Shown here: positions 7,621 to 15,928 of the stretch, in pieces
Numbering within the stretch: position 1 is the first letter of the stretch
Layout: the number at the start of each line of letters is the position of its first letter
Assembly: GCA_034435055.1 (NCBI GenBank)
Contig: DAOTXS010000008.1
Coordinates: 1 to 64,000, forward strand
Length of the DNA: 64,000 bases
From: DAOTXS01 sp034435055
GTDB taxonomy: Bacteria; Chloroflexota; Anaerolineae; UBA4142
Direction of reading: 5' to 3'
Notes under the pieces: model-generated
Seen by the model: the letters and a program-made list of their open reading frames with translations, nothing else
Database searches by the model: none
What the model was told of the DNA's origin: nothing
Program-made: the position numbers and the translations under genes

Positions 7621-8739
7621 ATGGCAGAGAATCAATATCGATTGTCGTTCAGCGCACGTCTGCGAGTCTGGGCGGCACCTCACCTTTTGCAAGTACGCGA
7701 TTTTGTGCGCGAATGTTTGCAAGACATTCCACTTCTCACGCGCATCGCCTCGCATGTTGGTTTGCTACTGTTGATGCTGGTAACGATTGCCGCAAGCGGC
7801 GTGCAATTCAGTCTTAACCTCGACCGAGGCGGACCCATCAGCAACGATGCCGCAGACGCCGAACCCTTTAATCCGTTTGATCCAGCAATCGAGGAAGAAG
7901 CCGCTCTGGCGCGCGCGCCGATGCCGATCACCATCGCGCCTAAACGCACGCGCCGCGACGTCGTCAAGTATTCGGTGCAACCCGGCGATAATGTGAGCGT
8001 CATCGCTGAACGCTTTGAAATTACCGGCGATTCGATTCTCTGGGCAAATCCTAAATTGGAAGACAATCCGGATTCGCTATCGATTGGGCAGGTCTTGAAC
8101 ATTCCGCCGGTGAGCGGAGTTTTGGTAACAGTTCAAAATAATGACACGCTCAAAGCCCTCGCCGAAAAATACAAATCGACTAAAACGAAACCGGAACAAC
8201 TCATCCAAAATATCGTCGCTTTGGATTTTAATCAGGAACGACACGACCTGCAAGAACCTGACCTGACATTGACCGCCGGACAATATCTGATGATTCCCGG
8301 CGGCTACAAACCGTATGTCCCGCGCGTGGTTACAGTGTACAGTGGGCCAATTCCCAACACGGCAGCGCGCGGCACCGGCAGTTTTGGATGGCCTGTGTCA
8401 GGACGGATCACGCAAGGATTCAAGACCTTTCATCGGGCGCTGGACATTGGGGCGCCAACCGGCAAGCCGGTGGTCGCCGCCGATTCCGGTTACGTTGTGC
8501 AAGCCGGCTGGAGCAATGTGGGATACGGCTTTATGATTCTAATCAATCATGGCAACGGCTATCTCACGCGTTACGCACATCTCAGCGCGTTGAACGTCGA
8601 GGTCGGCGATTCGGTGAAAAAAGGTCAGATGATCGGGCGCGTGGGCAGCACCGGCAATTCGACGGGACCACATTTGCATTTTGAAATCATCCGCAACGGC
8701 GTACATCGCAATCCGTTTGGATTATTGCCAGGGGGCTAA
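7621..8739 (+). CDS. LysM-domain M23 metallopeptidase (cell-wall endopeptidase)
   Basis: 372-aa membrane-anchored peptidoglycan hydrolase. A membrane segment lies near residues 44-64. Two LysM peptidoglycan-binding repeats follow: about 115-163, with YSVQPGDNVSVIAERF, and about 168-218, with VTVQNNDTLKALAEKY. The C-terminal LytM/M23 domain starts near residue 257 and carries the zinc motifs HRALDIG and GPHLHFEI, so it is predicted active. It would cleave peptide cross-links during growth or division. The gene is 3 bases behind rho and probably ends at the hairpin terminator at 8755. Confidence 0.93.
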   Translation: MAENQYRLSFSARLRVWAAPHLLQVRDFVRECLQDIPLLTRIASHVGLLLLMLVTIAASGVQFSLNLDRGGPISNDAADAEPFNPFDPAIEEEAALARAPMPITIAPKRTRRDVVKYSVQPGDNVSVIAERFEITGDSILWANPKLEDNPDSLSIGQVLNIPPVSGVLVTVQNNDTLKALAEKYKSTKTKPEQLIQNIVALDFNQERHDLQEPDLTLTAGQYLMIPGGYKPYVPRVVTVYSGPIPNTAARGTGSFGWPVSGRITQGFKTFHRALDIGAPTGKPVVAADSGYVVQAGWSNVGYGFMILINHGNGYLTRYAHLSALNVEVGDSVKKGQMIGRVGSTGNSTGPHLHFEIIRNGVHRNPFGLLPGG

Positions 8740-8754
8740 TCACAGATGCGCAGC

Positions 8755-8784
8755 GCGGGCGGTTGACTCGCCCGCGTTGTTTTG
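8755..8784 (+). terminator. Putative intrinsic terminator of the rho-peptidase unit
   Basis: GCGGGCG (8755-8761) pairs with CGCCCGC (8769-8775) around a 7-base loop. It is followed by GTTGTTTTG, a moderate U-tract. It lies 16 bases past the peptidase stop codon. Confidence 0.6.
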
Positions 8785-8798
8785 TATCGGATAAAATT

Positions 8799-9947
8799 AT
8801 GCGTGGCTGGCGAATCGGTCGCATTCTCGGCATCGACATCGAACTTGATCTCAGTTGGTTTCTCATCCTTGCGCTGATGATCTACGCGCTTGGCTTTCTT
8901 GAATTTCCGAACGCATTGAATCCGCACGCGTTGCGACCGCGCGCCGATTGGTTATCGATCACGCTGGGCATTATCACGAGTTTGCTTTTGTTCGGTTCAG
9001 TGCTTGCGCACGAACTTTCACATTCGTGGATGGCGATTCAACGCGGCATCGTGGTCAAACGCATCACGCTGTTTATTTTCGGCGGCGTCGCGCAAATCGC
9101 CGGCGAACCGGACAAACCCTTCAGCGAATTTCTCATCGCGATTATGGGCCCGTTGATGAGTCTCGCCCTCGCCGCCATCTTCGGCGGTATTTCAATGTGG
9201 CTAAGCATCATCGATTCACTGAATCTCATCGACGTGTCGTTTCTGCCGATCACGCTAATACTCGGCATTTTGGCGCAGGCAAACGGCACACTCGCGTTGT
9301 TCAATCTCGCGCCCGGCTTTCCGCTGGACGGCGGTCGCGTTTTCCGCTCGATCTTGTGGGGCTGGACAAAGAATATTCAACGCGCTACGTTGTGGGCGTC
9401 GCGCGCCGGTCAATTCATCGCCGTTTTGCTCGTCGCATCGAGCGGGGTGATGTACTGGCAGGGCTTTGGCATCGGCGGATTGTGGAATGTCCTCATCGGA
9501 TTCTTTTTGTGGAACGCGGCAACCGATGGTTATCGTCAAACGATGATGATCGAAGCGTTGCGGCGCGTGACGGTACGCGACGTGATGACGACCACCGTTG
9601 AATCGATTGGCGGCAATCTTTCGCTCAACGAATTTGTCGAAGCATACTTGCTTCATCGCCGCGAGCAGACATTCGTCGTGTCCGACGGCGTAACCTTTCA
9701 AGGTACCATCGGCATCGATCAGGTGCGAAATGTGCCGCGCGAACAATGGATCAGCCAGCGCATTCGCGACGCAATGATGCCGCGCGCAAAAATCCAAACC
9801 ATCGATCCGAATGCGAGCGGCGCGGACGCGTTAGCCCGGCTTGGTCAAAGTGAAAGCGCAGAACTTGTGGTCATCGTTGAAGATCAAGTTGTCGGTTTTA
9901 TCGGACAAGCCGAACTGTCGCGGTATCTCAAATTGAAACGCGATTGA
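8799..9947 (+). CDS. Site-2 protease family zinc metallopeptidase (M50) with CBS domains
   Basis: 382-aa polytopic intramembrane protease. The start chosen is ATG 8799 (MRGWRIGRILGI), the normal family opening. An in-frame codon at 8763 would lie in the terminator stem. Zinc motif HELSH is at residues 71-75 in a membrane helix, and the second motif GFPLDGGR contributes the third ligand. The C-terminal part after residue about 250 is a CBS-domain pair (VRDVMTTTVESI, then IRDAMMPRAKIQTI) that may sense adenine nucleotides. This is the M50B type (SpoIVFB/Rip3-like). The substrate is unknown. Its ribosome site is weak. Confidence 0.92.
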   Translation: MRGWRIGRILGIDIELDLSWFLILALMIYALGFLEFPNALNPHALRPRADWLSITLGIITSLLLFGSVLAHELSHSWMAIQRGIVVKRITLFIFGGVAQIAGEPDKPFSEFLIAIMGPLMSLALAAIFGGISMWLSIIDSLNLIDVSFLPITLILGILAQANGTLALFNLAPGFPLDGGRVFRSILWGWTKNIQRATLWASRAGQFIAVLLVASSGVMYWQGFGIGGLWNVLIGFFLWNAATDGYRQTMMIEALRRVTVRDVMTTTVESIGGNLSLNEFVEAYLLHRREQTFVVSDGVTFQGTIGIDQVRNVPREQWISQRIRDAMMPRAKIQTIDPNASGADALARLGQSESAELVVIVEDQVVGFIGQAELSRYLKLKRD

Positions 9948-9974
9948 ATCCGGCAAGAAAAATCGCAAGTGATT

Positions 9975-10002
9975 TTGCATTTTTCAATTTTCTGTGTATA
10001 AT
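9975..10002 (+). promoter_or_regulatory. Putative promoter of the ATP synthase operon
   Basis: TTGCAT at 9975-9980 and TATAAT at 9997-10002 with 16 bases between. TGTG directly precedes the -10 box. The transcript would start near 10009, about 22 bases before the first start codon. Confidence 0.65.
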
Positions 10003-10030
10003 CCAAAAGGTTTTTGCAGGTCGAGTTGAA

Positions 10031-10276
10031 ATGCGCGGCACATGGAAGAGTTTAGGGCTGTTGTTTCGTTTGAGCGCGTTGACCCTTGGTGCCGCGTTTG
10101 GATCGCTTTTGCTCGGCATCGCACTCGACCGATTCTTGAACACGGCGCCCTTTGGTACGCTCTGCCTGATGATCGTCGGAATTTTGATTGGCACTATTAG
10201 CGTGTACCGCACCGTCCAACGGGAATATCAATCAATCGCCGCTCAAGTTCATCGCAACGATAATGGAGGAAAATAG
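10031..10276 (+). CDS. AtpI/AtpQ-like ATP synthase accessory membrane protein
   Basis: 81-aa protein with two predicted membrane helices (about residues 6-28 and 36-58), of the ATPase_gene1/AtpI type often found first in atp operons. Family members help assemble the c-ring or move Mg2+. The start is ATG 10031 after AGGTCGAG. A longer in-frame reading from 9944 would overlap the promoter. The stop codon overlaps the GTG start of atpB by one base. Sequence conservation in this family is low, so identity rests on size, topology and position. Confidence 0.7.
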   Translation: MRGTWKSLGLLFRLSALTLGAAFGSLLLGIALDRFLNTAPFGTLCLMIVGILIGTISVYRTVQREYQSIAAQVHRNDNGGK

Positions 10277-11319
10277 TGAAGCGTTGGCTACCCATCATAA
10301 TCGTTCTGGCAATCCTCTTTGCGCTTGGCGCGCTTCTCCCCAAATTTGGCTCTGATGCTGTAACCGCATCGGTCGCCGTTGCCCCCGAAGTCATTTTTCA
10401 CATTGGCACAGTTGGCATTTCCAACACTCTCTTCACAACTTGGATTGTGATGATCCTAGTTTTGCTCTTTGCGTTTTTTGCCACTCGCAAGATGACATTG
10501 GTGCCCAATGGTTTGCAAAATGTTTTCGAGATGATCGTCGAAATGTGGGATGGTTTGGGACGCAACGTGGCGGGCGAACGCAGCAAAATGTTCTTCCCGT
10601 TCGTTACGACGATTTTTATCTTCGTCCTGTTTTCCAATTATCTCGGTTTGATTCCCGGCTTTGGGCCAATTGGAATTATTCCGATTAAAGAAGGTGAACA
10701 CGCGCCGGAAGGAATCGTTACGTTCGATTTACCTTTTGGCTTGGGCAAAGTGTTGGGCGCGCATCCCGAGTTCTTGAAAGCCAAAGACGATCACGGAACA
10801 AGTACGGCGTCGAAAGAAGAGCACACCGAAATACTCCTTGCGCCGTTCGTGCGCTCACCCTCGACTGATATCAATATGACGCTCGCGCTGGCGTTGGTCG
10901 CAATGATCACCGCACAGTTTTTCGGCATGAAGGTCGTCGGTCCGATCAAGTACTGGACCAAGTTCTTTAACTTTGGCAAGGTCGGAGAATTTTTCGGTTC
11001 GTTGTTCAAAGGTAAACCCAATTTCGGCTTGCTGTTCTACGGCTTTATCGATCTCTTCGTCGGCATTCTGGAATTCATCAGCGAAATCGTCAAGATCGTT
11101 TCCTTTACCTTCCGTCTCTTTGGCAACATCTTTGCCGGCGAAGTCGTCTTGCTCATTATGGCATTTCTCGGCAGTACGTTTTTCTTTTTTGGAATGCCCT
11201 TTGTCTTTTACGCGCTTGAACTCTTCGTCGGCTTTATGCAGGCGTTCGTGTTCGGCATTCTGACGCTCGTGTTTATGACGATTGCAACCACCGCGCACAG
11301 CGCGGAAGAACATCACTAA
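10276..11319 (+). CDS. atpB: ATP synthase Fo subunit a
   Basis: 347-aa integral membrane subunit forming the proton half-channels against the c-ring. It starts at GTG 10276, with GGAGGA upstream. The essential arginine lies in FRLFGNIFAGEV, followed by the last helix with FVFGILTLVFMTIA. The protein is longer than the 270-aa E. coli form because of a hydrophilic insert (about residues 140-195, rich in Glu, Lys and His, with EHAPEGIV and SKEEHTEI) and a second amphipathic stretch with WTKFFNFGKVGEFF. Confidence 0.96.
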   Translation: MKRWLPIIIVLAILFALGALLPKFGSDAVTASVAVAPEVIFHIGTVGISNTLFTTWIVMILVLLFAFFATRKMTLVPNGLQNVFEMIVEMWDGLGRNVAGERSKMFFPFVTTIFIFVLFSNYLGLIPGFGPIGIIPIKEGEHAPEGIVTFDLPFGLGKVLGAHPEFLKAKDDHGTSTASKEEHTEILLAPFVRSPSTDINMTLALALVAMITAQFFGMKVVGPIKYWTKFFNFGKVGEFFGSLFKGKPNFGLLFYGFIDLFVGILEFISEIVKIVSFTFRLFGNIFAGEVVLLIMAFLGSTFFFFGMPFVFYALELFVGFMQAFVFGILTLVFMTIATTAHSAEEHH

Positions 11320-11374
11320 ACTCACCCGACATTCGGACAAATCAATTCACTCATCCCAAAGGAGGATTTCTACA

Positions 11375-11608
11375 ATGGACGTTGATGCCGCTCGTCTCGT
11401 TGCCGCCGCTATGGCAATTGGTTTCGGAACGATTGGACCAGGCATTGGCTTGGGTCTGCTCGTCAATTCGGCGCTGAATGCGATGGGGCGCAATCCCGAA
11501 GCCGCCGGTCAAGTGCAGATCAACATGTTCATCGGCATTGCCGTAACCGAAGCGCTGGGCATTTTCGCTCTCGTCGTCTCGCTGTTGATCGGTTTCAAGA
11601 TTTTCTAG
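11375..11608 (+). CDS. atpE: ATP synthase Fo subunit c
   Basis: 77-aa two-helix proteolipid of the rotor ring. The start is ATG 11375 after a strong AAAGGAGGA site. The track from 11282 is an overlap with atpB and is not used. Helix 1 carries GPGIGLGLLVNSALNAMGRN and the polar loop RNPE. Helix 2 carries the ion-binding carboxylate Glu59 in VTEALGIF. The residue after Glu59 is Ala, and helix 1 lacks the Gln of Na+-type rings, so H+ coupling is favoured. Confidence 0.97.
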   Translation: MDVDAARLVAAAMAIGFGTIGPGIGLGLLVNSALNAMGRNPEAAGQVQINMFIGIAVTEALGIFALVVSLLIGFKIF

Positions 11609-11651
11609 TCGAGCGCCGCGCGCTACACTTTTCTCTGATACGGAGGTTGCC

Positions 11652-12152
11652 TTGGAAAAATTAGGCATCAATATAACGTGGTTGCTCGCCCAAATTGTCA
11701 ATGTTGGTTTGTTGATCTTTCTCCTTTGGCGGTTTGCATACAAACCCGTCTTGAAGATGATGAACGACCGCAAACAAAAGATTCAAGAATCGCTCGATTA
11801 CGCGGAGAAGGTCAAACAAGACGCCGCGGCACAGCAAAAAGAGTTTGAGCAAAAACTCGAAGCGACGCGCCGCGAAATGGCAGCCGCAACCGCCGCCGCC
11901 GCGCAAGCCGGCGAAAAAGAACGCGAAGCGATTCTGGCGCAAGCGCGTGAAGAAGCCCGCAAGTTGGTCGAACAAGCACGCGGTCAGATCGAGTACGAAC
12001 GCAAGCAAATGCTTGCGGAATTGCGCGACGAAGTGGTGCGCTTGTCGCTGCTGACCACGCAAAAAGTCGTCGGCTCGTCACTCGATGAAAATGCCCACCG
12101 CAAACTCGTCAGCGAGTTTTTGGCGCAGGCAGACCAGCTGAGCAAAAACTAG
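11652..12152 (+). CDS. atpF: ATP synthase Fo subunit b
   Basis: 166-aa peripheral-stalk subunit. It starts at TTG 11652 with ACGGAGGTTGCC upstream. One N-terminal membrane helix (about residues 8-28) is followed by a long charged coiled coil rich in Ala, Glu, Lys and Arg (residues 35-140). The C-terminal part would bind delta. Length and layout are normal for a b subunit that acts as a homodimer. No b' gene is present. Confidence 0.95.
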   Translation: MEKLGINITWLLAQIVNVGLLIFLLWRFAYKPVLKMMNDRKQKIQESLDYAEKVKQDAAAQQKEFEQKLEATRREMAAATAAAAQAGEKEREAILAQAREEARKLVEQARGQIEYERKQMLAELRDEVVRLSLLTTQKVVGSSLDENAHRKLVSEFLAQADQLSKN

Positions 12153-12160
12153 GGGGCGAT

Positions 12161-12676
12161 GTGGCTAACGAACAACTCGCCCGGCAATACGCGCAAGCCG
12201 TCTTTGAACAAGCGATGGCAAAATGGCTGACGCCGTTACAGGCGGTTGCCGCCACACTGGAAAAATCCGACGCGACGATAAAACTCGATGATCCGACGCT
12301 CACGTTTTCCGCAAAGCAAGAAGTATTGCGCCAGCTCTTGCCGGCAAACACGCCCACCGAAGTGCAAAACTTGCTCTTTACGATGGCAACGAAAAATCAC
12401 GTCCATCTCTTAAAACAAGTGGTGTCTGACCTCGACCGCTACGCCAAACGCGAAGCGATTGGGGCGACCGCTAAAGTCACGAGCGCAATCGCGCTGACCG
12501 ACGGCGAAAAGAACACGTTGGAATCAAAACTCCGCGCGCAGTTTGGCAACGACCTCTCATTCGATTATTCGGTCGACGCCACCATTCTCGGCGGTGTGGT
12601 CGTTCGCGTCGGCGACAAGGTGATCGACGGAAGCGTGGCAGGCAAACTCGCCGCACTGCAAGAGAAACTCAGATAA
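12161..12676 (+). CDS. atpH: ATP synthase F1 subunit delta
   Basis: 171-aa subunit joining the peripheral stalk to the top of the alpha/beta hexamer. The start is GTG 12161 (MANEQLARQYAQAVFEQA), giving the usual N-terminal helical domain. The C-terminal domain ends with GGVVVRVGDKVIDGSVAGKL, the conserved delta/OSCP tail. The gene follows atpF after 8 bases and precedes a 73-base gap containing an inverted repeat. Confidence 0.95.
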   Translation: MANEQLARQYAQAVFEQAMAKWLTPLQAVAATLEKSDATIKLDDPTLTFSAKQEVLRQLLPANTPTEVQNLLFTMATKNHVHLLKQVVSDLDRYAKREAIGATAKVTSAIALTDGEKNTLESKLRAQFGNDLSFDYSVDATILGGVVVRVGDKVIDGSVAGKLAALQEKLR

Positions 12677-12680
12677 CAAA

Positions 12681-12740
12681 TTAAAAGTGAAAAGCTAAAG
12701 TAAATCATACTTTTGCCTTTTTACTTTGAGCTTTTAACTT
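12681..12740. repeat. AT-rich imperfect palindrome between atpH and atpA
   Basis: AAAGCTAAAGTAAA (12691-12704) pairs with TTTACTTTGAGCTTT (12720-12734) apart from one bulged base, flanked by further A/T pairing. It ends just before the GGAGG site of atpA. A hairpin here could influence the alpha subunit's share of the polycistronic output. That is inference. Confidence 0.6.
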
Positions 12741-12749
12741 GGAGGCATT

Positions 12750-14285
12750 ATGGCAATTCGCGCAGAAGAATTTACCGCGCAGATAAAGAAACAGATCGAA
12801 GAATTTCAAGCGCCCGTCGAAGCAGTTGACGTAGGCACGATTATCGAAGTGGGCGACGGCATCGCGCGCGTGACCGGTTTGCGGAACGTGATGGCGGGTG
12901 AACTCGTCGAATTTCCCAAGAACGGATCGTTCGGCTTGACGCTGAACCTTGAAAAAGAATTGATCGGCGTCGTCATTATGGGCGAGTACGCCGACTTGCG
13001 CGAAGGCGATTTGGTCAAAGGCACCGGGCGCATTGCATCCGTCCCGGTCGGGCAAGGACTGGTCGGGCGCGTCGTCAACGCGTTGGGGCAAGCCATCGAC
13101 GGTAAAGGTCCCATCGATTCCAACACTTTCCGCCCGGTCGAACGCATCGCGCCGAATGTGATTATGCGCGAGCCGGTCAATCAACCGGTGCAAACCGGCA
13201 TCAAGCCGGTCGATGCAATGTTTCCGATTGGTCGCGGGCAACGCGAACTTATCATCGGCGACCGTCAAACCGGCAAAACGGCAATTGCCATCGATACGAT
13301 CATCAATCAGCGCGGACAAGATATGGTGTGCATTTACGTTGCCATCGGACAAAAACTTTCGACGGTTGCGCAAGTGGTTGCGACGTTAGAAAAATTCGGC
13401 GCGATGGAATACACGACCGTCGTCAGCGCATCGTCGTCTGATCCTGCCGCGTTGCAATATCTCGCGCCATACGCCGGCGCGGCGATGGGCGAAGAAGTGA
13501 TGGAAAATGGCGTACAAGTCGGCGGTAAAACTGTTCGCGATGCTTTGATTATTTACGATGATTTGTCCAAACACGCGTGGGCGTATCGCCAAGTGTCGTT
13601 GTTGCTTCGCCGCCCGCCCGGCCGCGAAGCGTACCCCGGCGACATTTTCTATCTGCATTCGCGCCTGCTCGAGCGCGCGGCAAAGTTGAACAAGAATTAC
13701 GGCGGCGGCTCGCTCACCGCGTTGCCGATTATCGAAACGCAAGCCGGCGACGTGTCGGCGTACATTCCGACCAACGTGATCTCGATCACCGACGGACAGT
13801 TGTATCTCGAAGGCGATTTGTTCTATCAAGGCATTCGTCCCGCGCTCAACGTCGGCATCAGTGTTTCGCGCGTCGGCGGCAAAGCACAAACCAAAGCGAT
13901 GCGCCAAGTCGCGGGCAAACTCAAACTCGATCTCGCGCAATATCGCAACCTCGCCGCGTTCGCGCAATTCGGTTCCGATCTGGATAAAGCCACACGCGAT
14001 CAATTGGATCGCGGGTCCCGCTTGACCGAGTTGTTAAAACAACCACAGTACGAACCGGTACGCTTGGATCGCCAAGTGATGGTGATTTACGCCGCCACGA
14101 ACGGTTATCTCGACGATGTGCCGGTCGATAAGATTCGCGGATTCGAAGCCGCATTCTATCGATTTATGGAAGCGACGCATCCGCAAATCGGTGCGGCGAT
14201 TATGGCAAAACGCGAATTGGATTCCGCGAACGAAGAAGCACTCAAAAAAGCCATTCAGGAATTCAAGCTCGCTGGAACGTACTAG
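12750..14285 (+). CDS. atpA: ATP synthase F1 subunit alpha
   Basis: 511-aa non-catalytic nucleotide-binding subunit of the F1 hexamer. ATG 12750 follows TTGGAGGCATT. The N-terminal beta-barrel (about 25-95) contains GIARVTGLRNVMAGELV. Walker A is GDRQTGKTAI (about 170-179), followed by IYVAIGQK and the DALIIYDDLSKHA region. The alpha signature PGREAYPGDIFYLHSRLLER is complete. The length is normal. The gamma gene does not follow directly: two lipoprotein genes intervene. Confidence 0.98.
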   Translation: MAIRAEEFTAQIKKQIEEFQAPVEAVDVGTIIEVGDGIARVTGLRNVMAGELVEFPKNGSFGLTLNLEKELIGVVIMGEYADLREGDLVKGTGRIASVPVGQGLVGRVVNALGQAIDGKGPIDSNTFRPVERIAPNVIMREPVNQPVQTGIKPVDAMFPIGRGQRELIIGDRQTGKTAIAIDTIINQRGQDMVCIYVAIGQKLSTVAQVVATLEKFGAMEYTTVVSASSSDPAALQYLAPYAGAAMGEEVMENGVQVGGKTVRDALIIYDDLSKHAWAYRQVSLLLRRPPGREAYPGDIFYLHSRLLERAAKLNKNYGGGSLTALPIIETQAGDVSAYIPTNVISITDGQLYLEGDLFYQGIRPALNVGISVSRVGGKAQTKAMRQVAGKLKLDLAQYRNLAAFAQFGSDLDKATRDQLDRGSRLTELLKQPQYEPVRLDRQVMVIYAATNGYLDDVPVDKIRGFEAAFYRFMEATHPQIGAAIMAKRELDSANEEALKKAIQEFKLAGTY

Positions 14286-14300
14286 TACGATTGCAGATTG

Positions 14301-14350
14301 CAAATTGCAGATTCATTGCCGAATTTGAGCAATTTGGAATTTGCAATTTG
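14301..14350. repeat. AT-rich palindrome after atpA
   Basis: CAAATTGCAGATTC (14301-14314) pairs with GAATTTGCAATTTG (14337-14350) with one mismatch, within a stretch built of repeated AATTTGCA units (14286-14360). It separates atpA from the first inserted lipoprotein gene. Confidence 0.6.
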
Positions 14351-14368
14351 AAATTTGCAGGAGAGAAC

Positions 14369-15109
14369 GTGAAAATTACCAATTTAAAACAGTTCGTCGT
14401 GCTTGGCATTGCGACGGTGATTTTAAGCGCGTGTAGTTCAACTGGTTCGACAACGGTTACGCCGCCAACGCGCGCGGCAACACAAACGCCGTGGATCATC
14501 TATATGCCGGTGACAGTTACGCCAGAACCGGCGACGATCACGCCGTTGCCAACTGCGGAAGTCAAAGTTCCGACAACGCCAACACGCACCGCCACGCGTC
14601 CGCCAGTTGCGGTCAAGCCATCGGCAACCGCAACCAAGCCAGCCGTCGCCGCGCCACCCCCGCCGACCGCCGCGCCGGTATGTAATCTCGGCAGTGTAAC
14701 GCTGAAGGAACCGGACAATGGCGCGCTTCGGCAGACAAAAGAAAAGGGCGTTGGCGGCGACACCTTTCGCTTCATTTGGGAACCACCGCCATCGCTTGGC
14801 GGCGATACAACTCCCGATGTTGGATACCAACTCGAAATGGAATCGCGTCGCGGGGGCAAGGTAGTTAACGGCGCATCGATCTATATTTCGCACAACAAGT
14901 TTTTGCGCGATGGCAAACTCTACATCTTTGACAAACCGGGAGTCAGCGCGCTTGCTGGCGGCGAAGAAGTTATCGTTAGTTGGAAGGTAACCGTTATCAA
15001 AGCCAGCGGCGGATTCAATGAGAGCGATCCAATGATGCGTCCCGCCGGGATAATTCCCTGCGGACCTTCCAGTCCAATCTGGATCATTAACCTGAAGGTT
15101 TTTGAATAA
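14369..15109 (+). CDS. Lipoprotein of unknown function inside the atp operon, paralog 1
   Basis: 246-aa lipoprotein from GTG 14369, which is preceded by CAGGAGAGAAC. An in-frame ATG at 14291 lies in the palindrome and lacks a ribosome site. The signal ends with a lipobox at Cys22 (VILSAC). A Thr/Pro/Ala linker runs to about residue 110. A globular domain follows (FRFIWEPPPSLGGD, YQLEME, EVIVSWKVTVIK) with two cysteines, one near its start (APVCNLG) and one near its end (IIPCGPSS). The domain resembles that of the next gene, and a fibronectin- or Ig-like beta-sandwich is plausible. I do not recognise a named family. Its place between alpha and gamma is unusual and implies co-transcription with ATP synthase. 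Confidence 0.85.
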   Translation: MKITNLKQFVVLGIATVILSACSSTGSTTVTPPTRAATQTPWIIYMPVTVTPEPATITPLPTAEVKVPTTPTRTATRPPVAVKPSATATKPAVAAPPPPTAAPVCNLGSVTLKEPDNGALRQTKEKGVGGDTFRFIWEPPPSLGGDTTPDVGYQLEMESRRGGKVVNGASIYISHNKFLRDGKLYIFDKPGVSALAGGEEVIVSWKVTVIKASGGFNESDPMMRPAGIIPCGPSSPIWIINLKVFE

Positions 15110-15158
15110 GCAGTTGTTGAGCTGGCAGTCGTATTGACGCCGCCAAAGGGGAATAACT

Positions 15159-15914
15159 ATGAAAAAACAAATGGGTCTCTTGGTTTCTCTCGTTCTCATC
15201 GCCGTCTTTGTGGTCGGTTGTGGTAGCGCATCTACACCTACACCCGCACCAACTCAACCGCCATTGGTCATCACGGTAGTCATTACACCTACACCACTAC
15301 CGCCCACCGCGACTCCGATGCAACCGACACTCACGCCGATTCCAACAGTACCGGTAACCGCTACCGTTCCCACGACTGTGCCGGCGACCAAGCCGCCCGT
15401 CGTGGCAACCAAACCGCCAGTCGTTCGCACGCCGACGAAACCGGCAGTTGCGCCAACCGCAACCGCCTTGCCATTGAAATTCGCGGCGCCCGGCTTGATC
15501 GAACCGTTGTGGCAACCACCGTGGAATGAGGTACAAAAGGACGAGGTCAAGTTTCCCGGCTCAGCAATGGTATTCAAATGGCGCGCCGCTGGTGGATTGG
15601 GCGGAGACGAATGCTATCTCTTGAGCGTGACCTCCGAGCCGATCAACGCCAATCTGCCGCCGCGTTCCGATAGCTTTCTTGCCCACTGTGGCGATCAGAC
15701 ACGCAACGATTATCCTGTCACGTTCATCTTGTTCCAGCCCGGCAAAGGCAGCCCCAACTATTCGTCGATGATGATGGACGCATCGGAAATGTGGGTCTCG
15801 TGGACGATCACCGTCGTCAAGAATTTGGGACAGTGCGCCGATCAATACCACTGCAAATTTGCGCCGCTCAGCCCGGCGAGTTATCGTGGCAGATTCTTGT
15901 TCAAGGGCGGCTAG
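15159..15914 (+). CDS. Lipoprotein of unknown function inside the atp operon, paralog 2
   Basis: 251-aa lipoprotein with an AAAGGGGAATAACT site before ATG 15159. The lipobox Cys21 (VFVVGC) is followed by a long Pro/Thr/Val linker to about residue 105. The C-terminal domain has the same pattern as the preceding protein: FKWRAAGGLGGDECYLL aligns with FIWEPPPSLGGD, and EMWVSWTITVVKNLG aligns with EVIVSWKVTVIKASG. Four cysteines (ECYLL, AHCGDQ, GQCADQYHC) suggest disulfides outside the cell. The two genes look like a tandem duplication. atpG starts 14 bases after the stop. Confidence 0.85.
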   Translation: MKKQMGLLVSLVLIAVFVVGCGSASTPTPAPTQPPLVITVVITPTPLPPTATPMQPTLTPIPTVPVTATVPTTVPATKPPVVATKPPVVRTPTKPAVAPTATALPLKFAAPGLIEPLWQPPWNEVQKDEVKFPGSAMVFKWRAAGGLGGDECYLLSVTSEPINANLPPRSDSFLAHCGDQTRNDYPVTFILFQPGKGSPNYSSMMMDASEMWVSWTITVVKNLGQCADQYHCKFAPLSPASYRGRFLFKGG

Positions 15915-15928
15915 ACGAGGTTTAATCC

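Noticed and set aside
11375..11608. Na+-type c-ring for the ATP synthase.
   Set aside because: Helix 1 lacks the Gln, and the residue after Glu59 is Ala rather than Ser or Thr, so the H+ type is favoured.
14286..14368. The in-frame ATG at 14291 as the start of the first atp-operon lipoprotein.
   Set aside because: The added 26 residues come from the AT-rich palindrome and would bury the signal peptide. GTG 14369 has CAGGAGAG in place.
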